Counted from the first letter of the stretch, positions 1 to 10,153 are shown. The stretch: 64,000 nucleotides of DNA from Rariloculus sp963665575 (GCA_963665575.2 CAXXDW010000002.1:1-64000), one strand, 5' to 3'. The notes: generated by a model not told the origin, from the sequence alone. Made by a program: numbers and translations.

Positions 1-397
1 CGACGACCTTGGCGCTGCCGCTCACGGGCGCGGACAGCATTCCGGTGCCGCGCCGGGCGGCCGCTTCGCGCACCTGCGCGGAGGCCTCTTCGGAGACGGT
101 CGAGCAATCGACGAGCAGGTCCGGACTCGAGTCGCCTGACAGTACGCCGTTCGGCCCCTCGGTCACGGCGATCAGGTCGCCCGAGGCCGACACCGTGCTG
201 AAGACGATCTCGCGGTCCGAGAGATCGCGCGGCGAATCGACGATCGTTGCACCGTGTTCGGCGAGCGGTTCGACCTTGCTGCGGGTGCGGTTGTAGACGG
301 AGACGTCGCAGCCGGCCTCGATGAGCCGTTTCGACATCGAAAAGCCCAGGCGCCCGCCGGCGCCGATCCAGCCGATTCGCCGCGAGAGCTCGGTCAT
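1..397 (-). CDS. NAD(P)-dependent 3-hydroxyisobutyrate dehydrogenase-family oxidoreductase (partial)
   Basis: Reading leftwards from ATG at 397, about 132 codons are open to the window edge, so the C-terminal half is missing. The N-terminus (TELSRRIGWIGAGGRLG) is a Rossmann dinucleotide-binding loop, and the partial protein ends in APVSGS, close to the DAPVSGG substrate loop of beta-hydroxyacid dehydrogenases (HIBADH, GarR, GlxR). Such enzymes oxidise 3-hydroxyacids or reduce semialdehydes in the cytosol. The start overlaps the stop of the upstream E2 gene by four bases (ATGA), so it is the last visible gene of the catabolic cluster. The second glycine position of the loop is unusual (GAGGRLG instead of GLGNMG). 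The substrate cannot be told from this part. Confidence 0.85.
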   Translation of the reverse strand, partial: MTELSRRIGWIGAGGRLGFSMSKRLIEAGCDVSVYNRTRSKVEPLAEHGATIVDSPRDLSDREIVFSTVSASGDLIAVTEGPNGVLSGDSSPDLLVDCSTVSEEASAQVREAAARRGTGMLSAPVSGSAKVV

Positions 398-1710
398 ACT
401 TCGCGGAACCAGTCGGTGAGCTCGATGAGCTTGCGCACGCGATCAAGATATGCGGCCGAGTAGGCGCCGTCGATCGCGCGATGATCGAACGACTGCGCGA
501 GGACGCCCACAGGACGTATCGCGATCGAGTCCCCGCTCGGGTGTTCGACGACCACGGGCTTCTTGCGCACGCCGTCGGTCGAGAGGATCGCGACCTGCGG
601 CTGGTTGATGATCGGCGCCGTGATCAGCGTGCCGAAGGTGCCGGAATTGGACAGCGTGTAGGTTCCACCGGCGAGGTCGTCGGGCTTGAGCCGGTTCTCT
701 CTCGCGCGTGCGGCAAGGTCGTGGATGGTTTCGGCGAGCTCGGTGACCGTGAGGCGGTCCGCCCGGGCGATGACCGGCGCGACGAGCCCTTCCGGACCGA
801 GGTCGACGGCGATCGCGAGATTGACGTCCGCGTGCAGGATCAGCGAGTCGCCCTCGACGCTCGCGTTCGCATTCGGAAACTCCTTGAGCGCACGGCAAAC
901 CGAGAACGCGATGAACGGCAGATAGGTCAGCGAGTAGCCGCGCTTCGCGCGCCAGGATTCGCGCATGGCCGCGCGGACGCGGTCCACGCCGGCGAAGTCG
1001 ACCTCGACGGCCTGCAGCACGTGCGGGCTCGTCGCCTTCGACTGCACCATGTGCTCGGCCGTGAGCTTTCTGATGCGGTTGAAGGGGACAGTACCGGAGG
1101 TGGCAGCCGGTGCTCGCGCCGCCGCTGCCGGCGGGGCCGCCTTCGCGCGCTCGACGAACTCGATCATGTCGCGGCGCGTGATCCGGCCGTTGCGGCCCGA
1201 GCCCGTCACCGCGCTCAATTCGATGCCATGCTCGGCGGCCAGACGCCGGACGGCCGGCGACAGCTTCAGTTGCCGGTTGGCGCCGTTGCCGGCCGCGGCG
1301 CCGCGCGCCGGCCTGGCAGCGGGTGGAGTTGTCGAGGACGTGTCGCCAGATGCGTCAGCCGCTCGGGCCGTCGCTGCCGTCTCCGACGCAGCCGCGCCGG
1401 CGGCGTCGCGGGCCGCTCCGGCCCCCGCGGCCTCGGCCGCTGCCGCGCTGCCGCCATCGTCGGCGGCGGCGCTCTCGCCCTCGACCTCGACAACGGCGAG
1501 CACGGTGCCGACGTCGACGGTCTCGCCGGTCTGCACGAGAATCTTCGCAAGCGTGCCCGTCCCCGGGGACGGAATCTCCATCGAGACCTTGTCGGTCTCG
1601 ATGTCGAGCAGGATCTCGTCGGTTTCGACCTGTTCGCCAGCCTGCTTTCGCCACGCGGCGACCGTGCCTTCGGCAACGGTCTCACCGAGCTGCGGCATCA
1701 ATACGTCCAT
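394..1710 (-). CDS. 2-oxoacid dehydrogenase E2, dihydrolipoamide acyltransferase
   Basis: 438 residues with standard E2 architecture. A lipoyl domain (about 1-75) carries the lipoylation motif ETDKVSM with Lys41. An Ala-rich flexible linker (76-145), a peripheral-subunit-binding domain (about 150-186, LSPAVRRLAAEHGI) and a catalytic acyltransferase domain (about 205-438) follow, the last with the DHRAIDG active-site motif (His410, Asp414). It passes the acyl group from E1-bound thiamine diphosphate through lipoamide to CoA. It lies downstream of the E1 genes on the same strand, and GGAG stands before the ATG. No E3 gene is visible, so a shared dihydrolipoamide dehydrogenase is likely. The frame is intact, unlike its E1 partners. 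Acetoin, pyruvate or branched-chain specificity cannot be settled. Confidence 0.93.
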   Translation of the reverse strand: MDVLMPQLGETVAEGTVAAWRKQAGEQVETDEILLDIETDKVSMEIPSPGTGTLAKILVQTGETVDVGTVLAVVEVEGESAAADDGGSAAAAEAAGAGAARDAAGAAASETAATARAADASGDTSSTTPPAARPARGAAAGNGANRQLKLSPAVRRLAAEHGIELSAVTGSGRNGRITRRDMIEFVERAKAAPPAAAARAPAATSGTVPFNRIRKLTAEHMVQSKATSPHVLQAVEVDFAGVDRVRAAMRESWRAKRGYSLTYLPFIAFSVCRALKEFPNANASVEGDSLILHADVNLAIAVDLGPEGLVAPVIARADRLTVTELAETIHDLAARARENRLKPDDLAGGTYTLSNSGTFGTLITAPIINQPQVAILSTDGVRKKPVVVEHPSGDSIAIRPVGVLAQSFDHRAIDGAYSAAYLDRVRKLIELTDWFREV

Positions 1711-1869
1711 GGCCTTAAAACTCCAAAACGATCCGGGCCTTGCTCATCGCACAATCAGGCTTTGCGGGGCGGTCTTCCGCCGACCCATGCTCGCCAATCT
1801 CGCGCCCCGCGCCGGTTCAGGCGGCTGCCTCGAGGGCATCGGTGCTACGCGGGGCTCTGCCACGAGCGC

Positions 1870-2850
1870 TCAGTCCACCAGTTCCGTAACGCTCGCGACG
1901 ATCTTGTCGGCGCTCGGCAGCATGGCGTCTTCAAGGCTGTCCGCTGCGGCCAGCGGGATGTGTGGCGTCGTCACCCGCACGATCGGCCCGTCGAGGTCCC
2001 AGAACAGTTCCTCCGCGACGATCGATGCGATCTCCGCGCCCCAGCCGCACAGCCGCGGGTTCTCCTCGACAGTGACGAGCCGGCCCGTCTTCGCGACTTC
2101 GGAGAGAATCGTCTGCGTGTCGAGCGGCACGAGCGAGCGTACGTCAACGACGGTTGCTGAAATGCCGTGCTCGGCCTGAAGCTCCTCGGCGGCCCTTGAG
2201 CGCGCGCGGCACCATGAGCGCGAGCGCGACGATCGTGACGTCGCTGCCGTTGCAGAGCACCTTCGCCGTGCCGAGCGGCTCGACGTGCTCGCCGTCGGGC
2301 ACCTCACCCTTGACTCCATACATCGACTTTTGCTCGAAGAACAGCACCGGATCCGGGTCGCGAATCGAGGCTGCGAGCAGCCCCTTGACGTCTGCCGGTA
2401 TCGAGGGCGCGACGACCTTGAGTCCGGGGATCGCCATCGCCCAGTTCTCGACGCTCTGCGAGTGCTGCGCACCGAACCGCGCGCCGCCGCCGTTGCCCGA
2501 CCGGATCACGAGCGGCAGGCTCGTCTGGCCGTCGGTCATGTAGCGGGTCTTGGCGATCTGGTTGGCGACGATGTCCCAGCACACCGCGAAAAAGTCCGAG
2601 AACATGATCTCGGCGACCGGTTTGAGCCCGGTCATCGCGGCGCCCATGGTTGCGCCGAGGATGGCCTGTTCTGATATCGGCGTGTCCCTGACGCGGTCCG
2701 GGCCGAACTCCTCGAGCAGCCCCACGGTCGTCTTGAAAACGCCGCCGGCCCCTCTGCAACGTCCTCGCCGAGGAAGACGACGTTCCTGTCGCGCCGCATC
2801 TCCTGGGCGAGGCCCTCCGTGACGGCTTCGCGGTAGGTCAGTTGCGCCAT
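1870..2850 (-). CDS. Thiamine-diphosphate dehydrogenase E1 beta subunit (two frameshifts)
   Basis: Begins MAQLTYREAVTEGLAQEM at ATG 2850 and ends in the E1beta C-terminus (SADKIVASVTELVD). The coding frame changes twice. At about 2749-2755, after GEDVAEG, one base is missing in a C run. At about 2193-2195, between VALALMVPRAL and AAEELQAEHG, there is one base too many. The two changes cancel, giving a 326-residue product, the normal length for this family. Residues between the breaks (SEQAILGATMGAAMTGLKPV) are typical of E1beta. It overlaps the end of E1alpha by 13 bases. As sequenced it cannot give a full product; sequencing error is the simplest explanation because the protein is otherwise well conserved. 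Confidence 0.88.
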
Positions 2851-3870
2851 TGCGCGCCTCCGTCGGCCCACACGTCGATCCAGGCGATGTCCACGTCGGG
2901 CAGCGGCGCGTTGCGCGCGGTCTCCGTGGCTTCGTCGATCATCGCGAGCGTTTCGGCGTCGATCGTCTCCAGATCCTGCTCGTCGATGTCGAGGTCGAGC
3001 AACCGCTTGCGGTACGTCGGGACGGGATCGCGGCCGAGCCACTGCTGGACCTCGTCGTCGGGCCGGTACTTGCCGGGGTCGGCCCGCGAATGGCCGCCGT
3101 GGCGGTAGGTCACGGCCTCGATCAGGCTCGGCCCGCCGCCGCTACGCGCACGCTCGAGCGCGTCGACCGCGGTCTGGTAGACGACATCGACATCGTTGCC
3201 GTCGATGAGAATGGGTTCGAGCCCGTAGGCGCCCGCGCGGTCAGCCGCGGGGTTTTTGACCGCGGTGACGTCGTAGATCGACGTGTACTCCATGTAGAGG
3301 TTGTTCTCGCAGACGAAAACGACCGGCAGCTTCCAGATCACGGCGAAGTTGAGCGCCTCGTGGAAAGCGCCGATGTTCGTCGTGCCGTCGCCGAAAAAAC
3401 AGACCGCAACCTGCTCCGTGCCCCGGTATTGGGCCGACCAGGCGGCGCCGGCCCGCGATCGGCAGGTGCGCTCCGATGATCGCGTAGGAGCCCATCGCTC
3501 CGTGCTCGACGCTCGTCAGGTGCATCGAGCCGCCCTTGCCGCGCATGAGCCCGGCCGAATTGCCCATGAGTTCGCCGAGGATGGAGGTCATGGAGACGCC
3601 GCGCACATAGGTGTGGTTGTGCCCGCGATACGTGCAGAAGGTGTAGTCGTCTTCGCGCATCGCGACGCCGAAGCCCGCGGCGACGGCTTCCTGACCGAGC
3701 GCGAGGTGACTCGTGCCCTTGATCAGGTTCTGCATGAAGAGGTCATGCGCGCGCTTCTCGAGCATGCGGCACTCGACCATCGTGCGGTAGAGCTTCAGGC
3801 GCGTTGGGGGGTCGATCGCCGGTTGCGGCTTGCGTTTCGCAGCCGCAGCGCGTTTTGGTTTTGCAGCCAC
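2838..3870 (-). CDS. Thiamine-diphosphate dehydrogenase E1 alpha subunit (one frameshift)
   Basis: The best start is GTG at 3870 with AGGG upstream. The Lys/Ala-rich N-terminus leads into LKLYRTMVECRMLEKRAHD. The thiamine-diphosphate motif begins GDGTTN and ends CENN. The sequence resembles AcoA/PdhA-type E1alpha of the acetoin or branched-chain class rather than single-chain AceE. The frame breaks at about 3446-3455, between IIGAHLPIA and GAAWSAQYRG, where removing one extra base restores a protein of about 343 residues. The subunit decarboxylates a 2-oxoacid (or cleaves acetoin) and acylates lipoyl-E2. It precedes E1beta and E2 in the same transcription unit. Confidence 0.88.
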
Positions 3871-3930
3871 TGCGTGTGCCCTGGTGTCTGTCAGAAATTG
3901 TCGGAGCGAATTCCGGCGGGGCGGCCCTGC

Positions 3931-5233
3931 TCAGTATTCGTTCGCGACGGGCAGATCCTGCGCCGGGAAGAGCGTGATCACGCGGCAGCCGGTATCCGTC
4001 ACGACGACTTCTTCCTCGATTCTGGCCGCCGAGTAGCCGTCCTTCGCCGGACAGTAGGTCTCAAGCGCAAACACCATGCCTTCCTTGATCTCAAGCGGAT
4101 TGTCCATCGACACGAGGCGGCTGATGATCGGGCGCTCGTGCAGCGCCACGCCGAGGCCGTGGCCGAACTGCAGTCCGAAGCACTCCATCTCGCTCGAGAA
4201 GCCGAGTTCCTCGGCCTTCGGCCAGACGGCGGCGACCTTGTCGGTGCTGACGCCGGGCCTGATCATGTCGATCGACGCGTCGATCCACTCGCGCGCCTGC
4301 TTGTAGGCGTCGTGCTGGGCGTCGTTGGCCGTGCCGACGTTGATCGTGCGGTAGTAGCAGGTGCGATAGCCCATATAGGCCTGGATGACGTCAAAGAAGG
4401 CCTGGTCGCCGGGCCGGACCATGCGGTCGGTGAAGTTGTGCGGGTGGGGGCTGCAGCGCTCACCGGCGACCGCGTTGATCGCCTCGACGTCGTCGGCGCC
4501 CATCTCGAACAGCATCTTGGTGGCTCTCGCGACGATGTCGTTCTCGCGCACGCCGGGTTTGAGGTCCTCGTAGATCATGTGATAGACGGCGTCGACCATG
4601 GATGCGGCGACGTTGAGCAGCATGATCTCGTCCTGGTTCTTGATCTCACGGGCGTCGAGCATGACCTGCTGGGCGTCCATGACCTTGATGCCGACTTTCT
4701 CCAGTTCCCAGAGCATCGGCGGCTCGACGAGATCGACACCGATCGGCATGTTCGCAACGCCGTTCTCCTCGAGGATGGCCTTGATCTCAAGGGCGGCGCC
4801 GCGCATGAGTCCGGCCTCGGGCGGCACGGCGCCGCGCAGGCCGAGCATGCCGGCGTGACAGTGCGAAGTCTCGAGCCACGGTGCATGGAGCCTGTGGTGG
4901 GGCCGCCGCCGAACCGAAGTCCCACAGATGCGGCGACGCATCGCCGGCCAGGAGCGCAAAACGGCACATCTTGTCGCGGGACCACTCGCCGATGTTCGTG
5001 CTCGTGATGTAGCGAATGTTGTTCCCGTCGAAGGTGAGCAGGGCGCCGAGCTGCGAGTTTCTGAGCGCCTGCCGGGTTCTCGCCAGGCGATAGCGGTGCA
5101 GTCGCTGAAAGTTGATGCGCTCCTCGAAATCGACGTTCATCACGCCCGGAGCAGACAGGGCGCGTTTCCAGTTGTGGCCGGGATCGACATCGGCGTCGGT
5201 GATGATTGTCGGTTCAGATAGCTTTGCGACCAT
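3931..5233 (-). CDS. M24 (creatinase/aminopeptidase-fold) protein, one frameshift
   Basis: ATG at 5233 has GGAG seven bases upstream. The N-terminal creatinase-like domain (to about residue 130) reads into a pita-bread M24 domain after a frameshift in a four-G run at 4899-4902; removing one base gives about 433 residues. The expected metal ligands are Asp in FFDVIQAYMGY, His in FGHGLGVALHERP, Glu in FALETY and Glu in RIEEEVVV. The second canonical Asp of the SDxTRT segment is replaced: the sequence reads RTCYYRT, placing Cys there. The family includes Xaa-Pro peptidases, creatinase and the DMSP lyase DddP. Its position in a carboxylate catabolic cluster suggests an enzyme other than a housekeeping peptidase, but the reaction is unknown. 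Confidence 0.82.
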
Positions 5234-5411
5234 GCGTTGTCTCCTGAAGGTCTCTCGCCGGGGCAGCCGCGGGCGGCAACTCTGGCTGAATCCTGTGGCG
5301 GCAGCCGGTACCGCCGATCCGATCAATTCTAGCCTAGTCGGTTTGAATTCTCATCCGGCCCGGTCCGGGTGCAAGGCGTGACTTTCCAGGCGCTTGCGAA
5401 CCGCACTGACC

Positions 5412-5459
5412 GCGAGGGCTCTTGACTTCCCTCGCAGCCGCTCGCCGGCTCGGGCGAGC
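5412..5459 (-). terminator. Two consecutive hairpins downstream of the NHL gene
   Basis: GCGAGGG/CCCTCGC (5412-5418 with 5429-5435) and GCTCGCC/GGCGAGC (5440-5446 with 5453-5459) form adjacent 7-bp stems in the 248-bp gap between the NHL gene and the M24 gene. There is no U tract, so they may be a Rho-dependent end or an RNA-processing structure rather than a classical terminator. Confidence 0.35.
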
Positions 5460-5481
5460 ATGCTGCAACGCCGAGGCGACA

Positions 5482-6522
5482 CTATCGGGCAACGGCGTTG
5501 AATCGCTGCACCCTGCGGCCCCAATTGGTCTCTGCGACGTAAATGTTGCCCTGCGAGTCCGTTGCGATGGTATGCCCATGGGTGAAATTGCCGATCTGGT
5601 GACCCGGCCGGCCGAACCTGGCAAGGGTTTCGCCCGTTTCGTGGTCCATGACGTGCACCTGTTCCTGCCCTCCGTTCATCACGTAGAGGTAGCGTTGCTC
5701 CTCATCGCGTGAGAACGCGACCCACCAGGCCGTGCCCCGGGCGTTGTATTCGTCGGCGCGCACCGGAATGTCGCGAACGTGATTGCCGATCCTGTCGAAG
5801 ACCTGCACGCGATTGCCCTGCCGGTCGCAGATGTAGATGAGTCCCGCGTTGCTCATTTCGATGCAGTGGACCACCTCGGTGAACGTGCCCGGTGCGCCGT
5901 CCCGCCGTTCGGCTTCGGTGGCGTGGCTGCCCCACTGGCGCAGGAAATTGCCCGCGGCATCGAAGACGGCGACCCGCTTGTTGCCATAGCCGTCCGCGAC
6001 GAATACCTCGCCGGTTTCCGGATCGACCACGGCGCCCGCGGGTCGATGCAGCCGGTCGTGGCTCGCGTTGGTCATGGCGCCTTCGATCGTGCCGTCGTCC
6101 GTATCGAACAAGCCCTTCGTACCGATCTGCAGGCGCAGTTCGCCGTCATGGCTGTACTTCTGCACGATGGCATCCTGATTGCCGGCGGCCCAGACATTGT
6201 CCTCGGCGTCGAAGCTGCAGCCGTGCACGCCATCGGGAACGATCTCGGGGTCGCCCCAGGAATCGATGACGTTGCCCTCCATGTCGAACATCAGGAACGT
6301 TGGAGTCGGGATGTTCGTCTCCATTTCTTCTTCGGTGATGTTGCGGCGGTCGACGATCACGATGTGATCGTGGGAGTCGACGCAGACGCCGCCGATCTGG
6401 CCGTTGATCCAGCGCTCCGGAAGCGGCTTCGGCCAGGTGGGATCGACTACGTATTGCGGCTGAGCCTGCACCGTCAGGCTCCAGACGCCCAGCAGAAATA
6501 CGAGAATCGTTCGGACAGCCAT
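5482..6522 (-). CDS. Secreted NHL-repeat beta-propeller protein
   Basis: 346 residues. An N-terminal signal peptide (hydrophobic stretch to about VQAQ, residue 21) is followed by repeated NHL-type blades with recurring D/N-G-N segments such as DRQGNRVQVF, DAAGNFLRQWG and DSQGNIYVAE. The overall pattern matches six-bladed NHL or peptidyl-alpha-hydroxyglycine lyase-like proteins, which are exported and often bind ligands or proteins; enzymatic activity is not shown here. It sits between the MmgE/PrpD gene and the M24 gene on the same strand, so it may be a periplasmic accessory of the pathway. The ATG at 6522 begins the signal peptide. Confidence 0.85.
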   Translation of the reverse strand: MAVRTILVFLLGVWSLTVQAQPQYVVDPTWPKPLPERWINGQIGGVCVDSHDHIVIVDRRNITEEEMETNIPTPTFLMFDMEGNVIDSWGDPEIVPDGVHGCSFDAEDNVWAAGNQDAIVQKYSHDGELRLQIGTKGLFDTDDGTIEGAMTNASHDRLHRPAGAVVDPETGEVFVADGYGNKRVAVFDAAGNFLRQWGSHATEAERRDGAPGTFTEVVHCIEMSNAGLIYICDRQGNRVQVFDRIGNHVRDIPVRADEYNARGTAWWVAFSRDEEQRYLYVMNGGQEQVHVMDHETGETLARFGRPGHQIGNFTHGHTIATDSQGNIYVAETNWGRRVQRFNAVAR

Positions 6523-6659
6523 GGCTTGTTCCCTCCGCTTGCGACGCCCCGACCTGTTCGTCCCGGCGATTCATTGTCGCGTCGGCCAGTTCGCCATTCT
6601 ACGGGAGAACAATCGTCCGCTCGGACGAGTTTTCGGACTGATCCGGCCCGCGGGGCCTG

Positions 6660-8106
6660 CTATCCGAGCAAAACGGTCAGTTCCTGCACGGACTCCAGAC
6701 GCTCCACGCGCCGGACAAGCTCGATGATGCGCTCGGCGCGCCCCGTGTCAAAGCGCGCAAACTCCACGCAACCCATGAACTTGTCGGCGACCTCGTCGTA
6801 GCTCATCGGGTTCGCCGGGCTGCCCTTGCCGAAGTCCGCGCGGCCGGAGAGTCTGCGGCCGTCCACGAACTCGATGTCGATGATCGTCGTCATCTTGTGG
6901 TAGCCGGCGGCCTCGGCCTCCGGATGCACGCCGAAATCGATCTTTTCGATCATCGCTTTCACGTCGTCGCGGTTGACGACCTCGTCGGTGAACTCGGGCA
7001 GGGCCGCCGCGCCTCTGGAGCAGCAGGATCGCGATGCAGAATTCCATCGAGAACTTCGCCTGCAGCTCGTCGACGGGCCGGTGGTGGATCAGGGCGTTCG
7101 GCATGTTGTGGTTCGTGCCGACGGCAACGCGCGCCACGTCCTCGGGCCGGATGTCGTGCTCGAGGATGAGGTCGAGCATCGTCGTCATGCCGGGATGGGT
7201 CAGCGAGCCTGACGGATGCGGCTTGATCGAGATGCCGGGCTCGATGAAGGTCCACGGTTTGCCGAGTTTGCCCCGGATCGCATCGAGCGCATAGCCGCCG
7301 CCGTGGGCCTGGAAGAAGCCGCGCGGCGACTCGAGGATGCGGTCGGTCGCCGTCCAGCCGGCGGTTGCGAAGTCGGCGGCGATGATCCCGGCTTCGGCCG
7401 CACGCCCGGCGTGAAACGGTTTCGTCATCGTGCCGAAGTTCTCGCGCAGCCCCGCCGCCTGGCTCGCGGCCATGCCGAGCGCGCGCACGGTCGTGTCGAG
7501 ATCGAGCCCGTTGAGCTTCGCCGCGGCGGCGGCCGAGGCGAACGTTCCGCAGGTGGCCGTGGAGTGGAACCCATGCTGGTAGTGCCTCGGCGAGATCGCC
7601 TCGGCGATCTTGCTTTCGACCTCGACGCCGAGGTGGTAGGCGAGCGTGAATTCGTGGCCTGCACTGTTGCGGCATTCGGCGATCGCGAGTGCCGCCGGCA
7701 GGCAGGGCGCCGTCGGGTGGGTCAGCAGGCCGTAGACGCGGTCTGCCTGCACGGCGAGCTGCGTGTCGTCGTAGTCGTCGGCATGAACGCCGATGCCGTT
7801 GGCGAACGCCGCGAAGCGTTCCGGTACGCGCTGTGCCGTGCCGATGACCGTCGCGTTCCCGGCCAGGTTCTGCTTGTCGAGATAGTCCTGCACGATCCGT
7901 CCGCTGCGTGCGACGGAGCCCGCGATCGCAAGGCCGATGCCGTCGAGGATCGACTTGCGGCCGATATCGAGGAGTTCGTCCGGCAAGTCGCCGCGCGCAC
8001 CGTCGACGATGAACGAGGCGACCTCGCGGGTCAGTCCCTCGCCGTGTTCGGAATGGATGTCGGGCGTGAAATGGCGGATGCCGCCGTCGGCCGCGTTTTC
8101 TGACAT
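6660..8106 (-). CDS. MmgE/PrpD family protein (one frameshift)
   Basis: Begins SENAADGGIRHFTPDI and shows the MmgE/PrpD pattern (KSILDGIGLAIAG, YHLGVEVESKIAEAIS, NGLDLDTTVRALGMAASQAAG, SIKPHPSGSLTHPGM). The frame breaks at about 7003-7011, between CIAILLLQRR and ALPEFTDEVVNRDDV, where one extra base lies in a GGCGGC run; the corrected product is about 481 residues. Family members are dehydratases or isomerases such as 2-methylcitrate dehydratase, cis-aconitate decarboxylase and related lyases acting on carboxylates. The gene lies directly downstream of a complete TTT carboxylate transporter on the same strand, which supports a role in breaking down an imported carboxylic acid. The substrate is not identifiable. 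Confidence 0.87.
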
Positions 8107-8178
8107 GTGGCTATGTACCTAGGTTGTGCGAGCTTTGTACTGCCGGGTCGATTGCGGTGCGTCCGTCGGGCTTGTGTC

Positions 8179-9666
8179 TCATCGCGCGCGCAACGCGCGC
8201 AAGAGCCTCACCCCCGGCGCGCCGGCGATTCCGCCGAGTGCGAGGACGAAGAAGACCAATGCGATCGGCCGGCCGAGGAAACCCGACCACTGCTGATCGA
8301 AGATAATCATCGACTGGGCGAGCGAGGTCTCCACGAGGCCGCCGAGCACGAGCCCCATGACGATGGGCGCCGCGGCGAAGCCGTAGCGCTTGAGCGCGAG
8401 GCCGAAGACGCCCGCGGCGACCATGACCCAGACGTCCACCATCGACTGCTCGAGGCCATAGGCACCGACGAAGCAGAGCACGAGCACGCTCGGCCAGAGC
8501 AGCGCGGGCGGCACGAGGCTGAGCCGCGAAAACACTTTCGCGCCGATCAGGCCGATGACGAGAAAGAGCGCGTTGGCGAGCAGCATCGCGAAAAAGATCC
8601 CGTAGAGCAGCGCCGGCTGTTCCTCGAAGAGGTACGGACCCGGCCTGAGCCCCTGCACCTGCAGCCCGCCGAGGATGACCGCGGCCGTCGCGCTGCCGGG
8701 AATGCCGAGCGCGAGCGTCGGCACCATGGCGCCGCCCGTGGCGGCGTTGTTGGCGGCTTCCGGTCCCGCGACGCCGTCGATCGCGCCCTTGCCGAAGTCT
8801 TCCGGGCGCTTCGACCAGCGTTTGGCCTCGTTGTAGCCGATCATCGCCGCCACCGTGCTGCCCTCGGCCGGCAATATGCCGATGAAGGTGCCGATGCCGC
8901 TCGAGCGCAGAATCGTTGCGAAGACGCCGCGGATGTCGGCCAGCGACGGCAGCTTGAGCGCGGCAAGCGTGACGACGCGGGTCTCGCGGCCGAGATGCTG
9001 CGCCTGCGTGAGCAGTTCCGTGACCGCGAAAAGCCCGATCAGCACCGGAATGAAGTGGATGCCGTCGAGCAGTTCCGGCACACCGAACGTGAACCGGTCG
9101 ACGCCGGTCGTAAGATCGATGCCGACGGTCGCGATCAGGAGCCCCAGGCACCCTCCGATCAGGTTCTTGAGCTTGGCCTCGCCGCTGATCGTGGCGAGCA
9201 TCGAGAGGCCGAGCACCGCGAGCGCGAAATATTCCGGCGGTCCGAAGCTGTAGGCCACCCGGGCGAGCAGCGGCGCGGCGAAGAGCAGCACGAGCACGCT
9301 GATCGTGCCGCCCGTGACCGATGCGATCGTTGCCGTGCCGAGCGCGCGGCCGGCCTCGCCCTTTTGCGCCATCGGGTAGCCGTCAAAGGCCGTGGCCGCG
9401 GCCGGCGGCGCGCCCGGCGCGTTGATCAGGATCGCCGTGATCGAGCCGCCGAAGGTGCCCGCGCAGTACAGCGCCGCAAGAAAGGCGATGCTCGGTATCG
9501 GGTCGAGATAGAGCGAGAACGGCAGCAAAAGCGCCACGGCCATCGACGACGACAGGCCGGGCAGGGCACCGACGACGACGCCGACGAGCGTGCCGACGAC
9601 GATGAGCCCGATGACCGCCGGATCGGTGAATACCGCCGCGGCGAACTCCAGACCCGGCAGTCCCAT
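8179..9666 (-). CDS. tctA: Tripartite tricarboxylate transporter large membrane subunit TctA
   Basis: 495 residues starting at ATG 9666 (GLPGLEFAAAVFTD); an in-frame upstream extension lies inside tctB and is rejected. Family signatures include GALPGLSSSMAVALLLPFS near the N-terminus, LYCAGTFGGSITAILINAPG and EAANNAATGGAMVPTLALGIPGS. About twelve membrane segments are apparent. TctA forms the channel of a secondary transporter that uses a periplasmic binding protein (TctC) and a small subunit (TctB) for carboxylate uptake. tctB ends five bases upstream, so they are cotranscribed. Confidence 0.95.
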   Translation of the reverse strand: MGLPGLEFAAAVFTDPAVIGLIVVGTLVGVVVGALPGLSSSMAVALLLPFSLYLDPIPSIAFLAALYCAGTFGGSITAILINAPGAPPAAATAFDGYPMAQKGEAGRALGTATIASVTGGTISVLVLLFAAPLLARVAYSFGPPEYFALAVLGLSMLATISGEAKLKNLIGGCLGLLIATVGIDLTTGVDRFTFGVPELLDGIHFIPVLIGLFAVTELLTQAQHLGRETRVVTLAALKLPSLADIRGVFATILRSSGIGTFIGILPAEGSTVAAMIGYNEAKRWSKRPEDFGKGAIDGVAGPEAANNAATGGAMVPTLALGIPGSATAAVILGGLQVQGLRPGPYLFEEQPALLYGIFFAMLLANALFLVIGLIGAKVFSRLSLVPPALLWPSVLVLCFVGAYGLEQSMVDVWVMVAAGVFGLALKRYGFAAAPIVMGLVLGGLVETSLAQSMIIFDQQWSGFLGRPIALVFFVLALGGIAGAPGVRLLRALRAR

Positions 9667-9670
9667 CGGC

Positions 9671-10153
9671 TCAGCCGAAAAGCGTCGCCGCGAGACCGGT
9701 CGGGAACCGGACTTCGAGCGCGACGGTGAAAACGAGGTACACCGCGGCCGGCATGCCGAGCGCAAGCGGCACGACGAACCTGAGCCGCCGTTCGTTCCAC
9801 AGCAGCGGCAGCCCGAGGCTCACGAGGAATACGGTGGCGAGCGTGCCGAGCAGCATGATCGCGAACGGCACGAGCACGACGAATCCGGCCGTGACGAACA
9901 CGAGCGGCCGGAGCCGGCTCAATTCGAGGCGCGGCGCACGCAGTCCGCCAGCGGCGAGCCCGATGCCGCCGGCCGCGATCAGACCGAGCACGAGCCGCGG
10001 GAAGAAGGTCGGCGGCACATTCTGCGACAGCATCGCCGGGACTTCGCGGAATCCCGTGGTCAGCCAGAACCCGAGCGCGCTCAAGAGCAGCAGGACGATG
10101 CCGGCGATCGTGTCCGGGTGAGGTCCGCGCCCATTGTCGTCCCCGCGGGTCAT
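9671..10153 (-). CDS. tctB: Tripartite tricarboxylate transporter small subunit TctB
   Basis: About 160 residues if ATG 10153 is used (TRGDDNGRGPHPDT); a GTG at 10198 would add 15 residues. Four hydrophobic segments are visible (IAGIVLLLLSALGFWLTTGF, FFPRLVLGLIAAGGIGLAAG, FVTAGFVVLVPFAIMLL, AAVYLVFTVALEVRF), with the conserved short FFPR motif of the family. It pairs with TctA in the membrane. The gene lies between tctC and tctA, all on the minus strand. Confidence 0.9.
   Translation of the reverse strand: MTRGDDNGRGPHPDTIAGIVLLLLSALGFWLTTGFREVPAMLSQNVPPTFFPRLVLGLIAAGGIGLAAGGLRAPRLELSRLRPLVFVTAGFVVLVPFAIMLLGTLATVFLVSLGLPLLWNERRLRFVVPLALGMPAAVYLVFTVALEVRFPTGLAATLFG

Noticed and set aside
481..2160. 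Long plus-strand reading frame opposite the E2 and E1 genes
   Set aside because: It is antisense to well-supported coding sequence, has the Arg/Asp-rich composition of a shadow frame in GC-rich DNA, and no start signal.
1870..3870. Programmed ribosomal frameshifting in the E1 genes
   Set aside because: No slippery heptamer with downstream structure is seen, and several unrelated genes show the same kind of single-base change.
3931..5233. DMSP lyase DddP
   Set aside because: It is in the same M24 fold family, but the characteristic DddP regions and both aspartates of its metal site are not matched.
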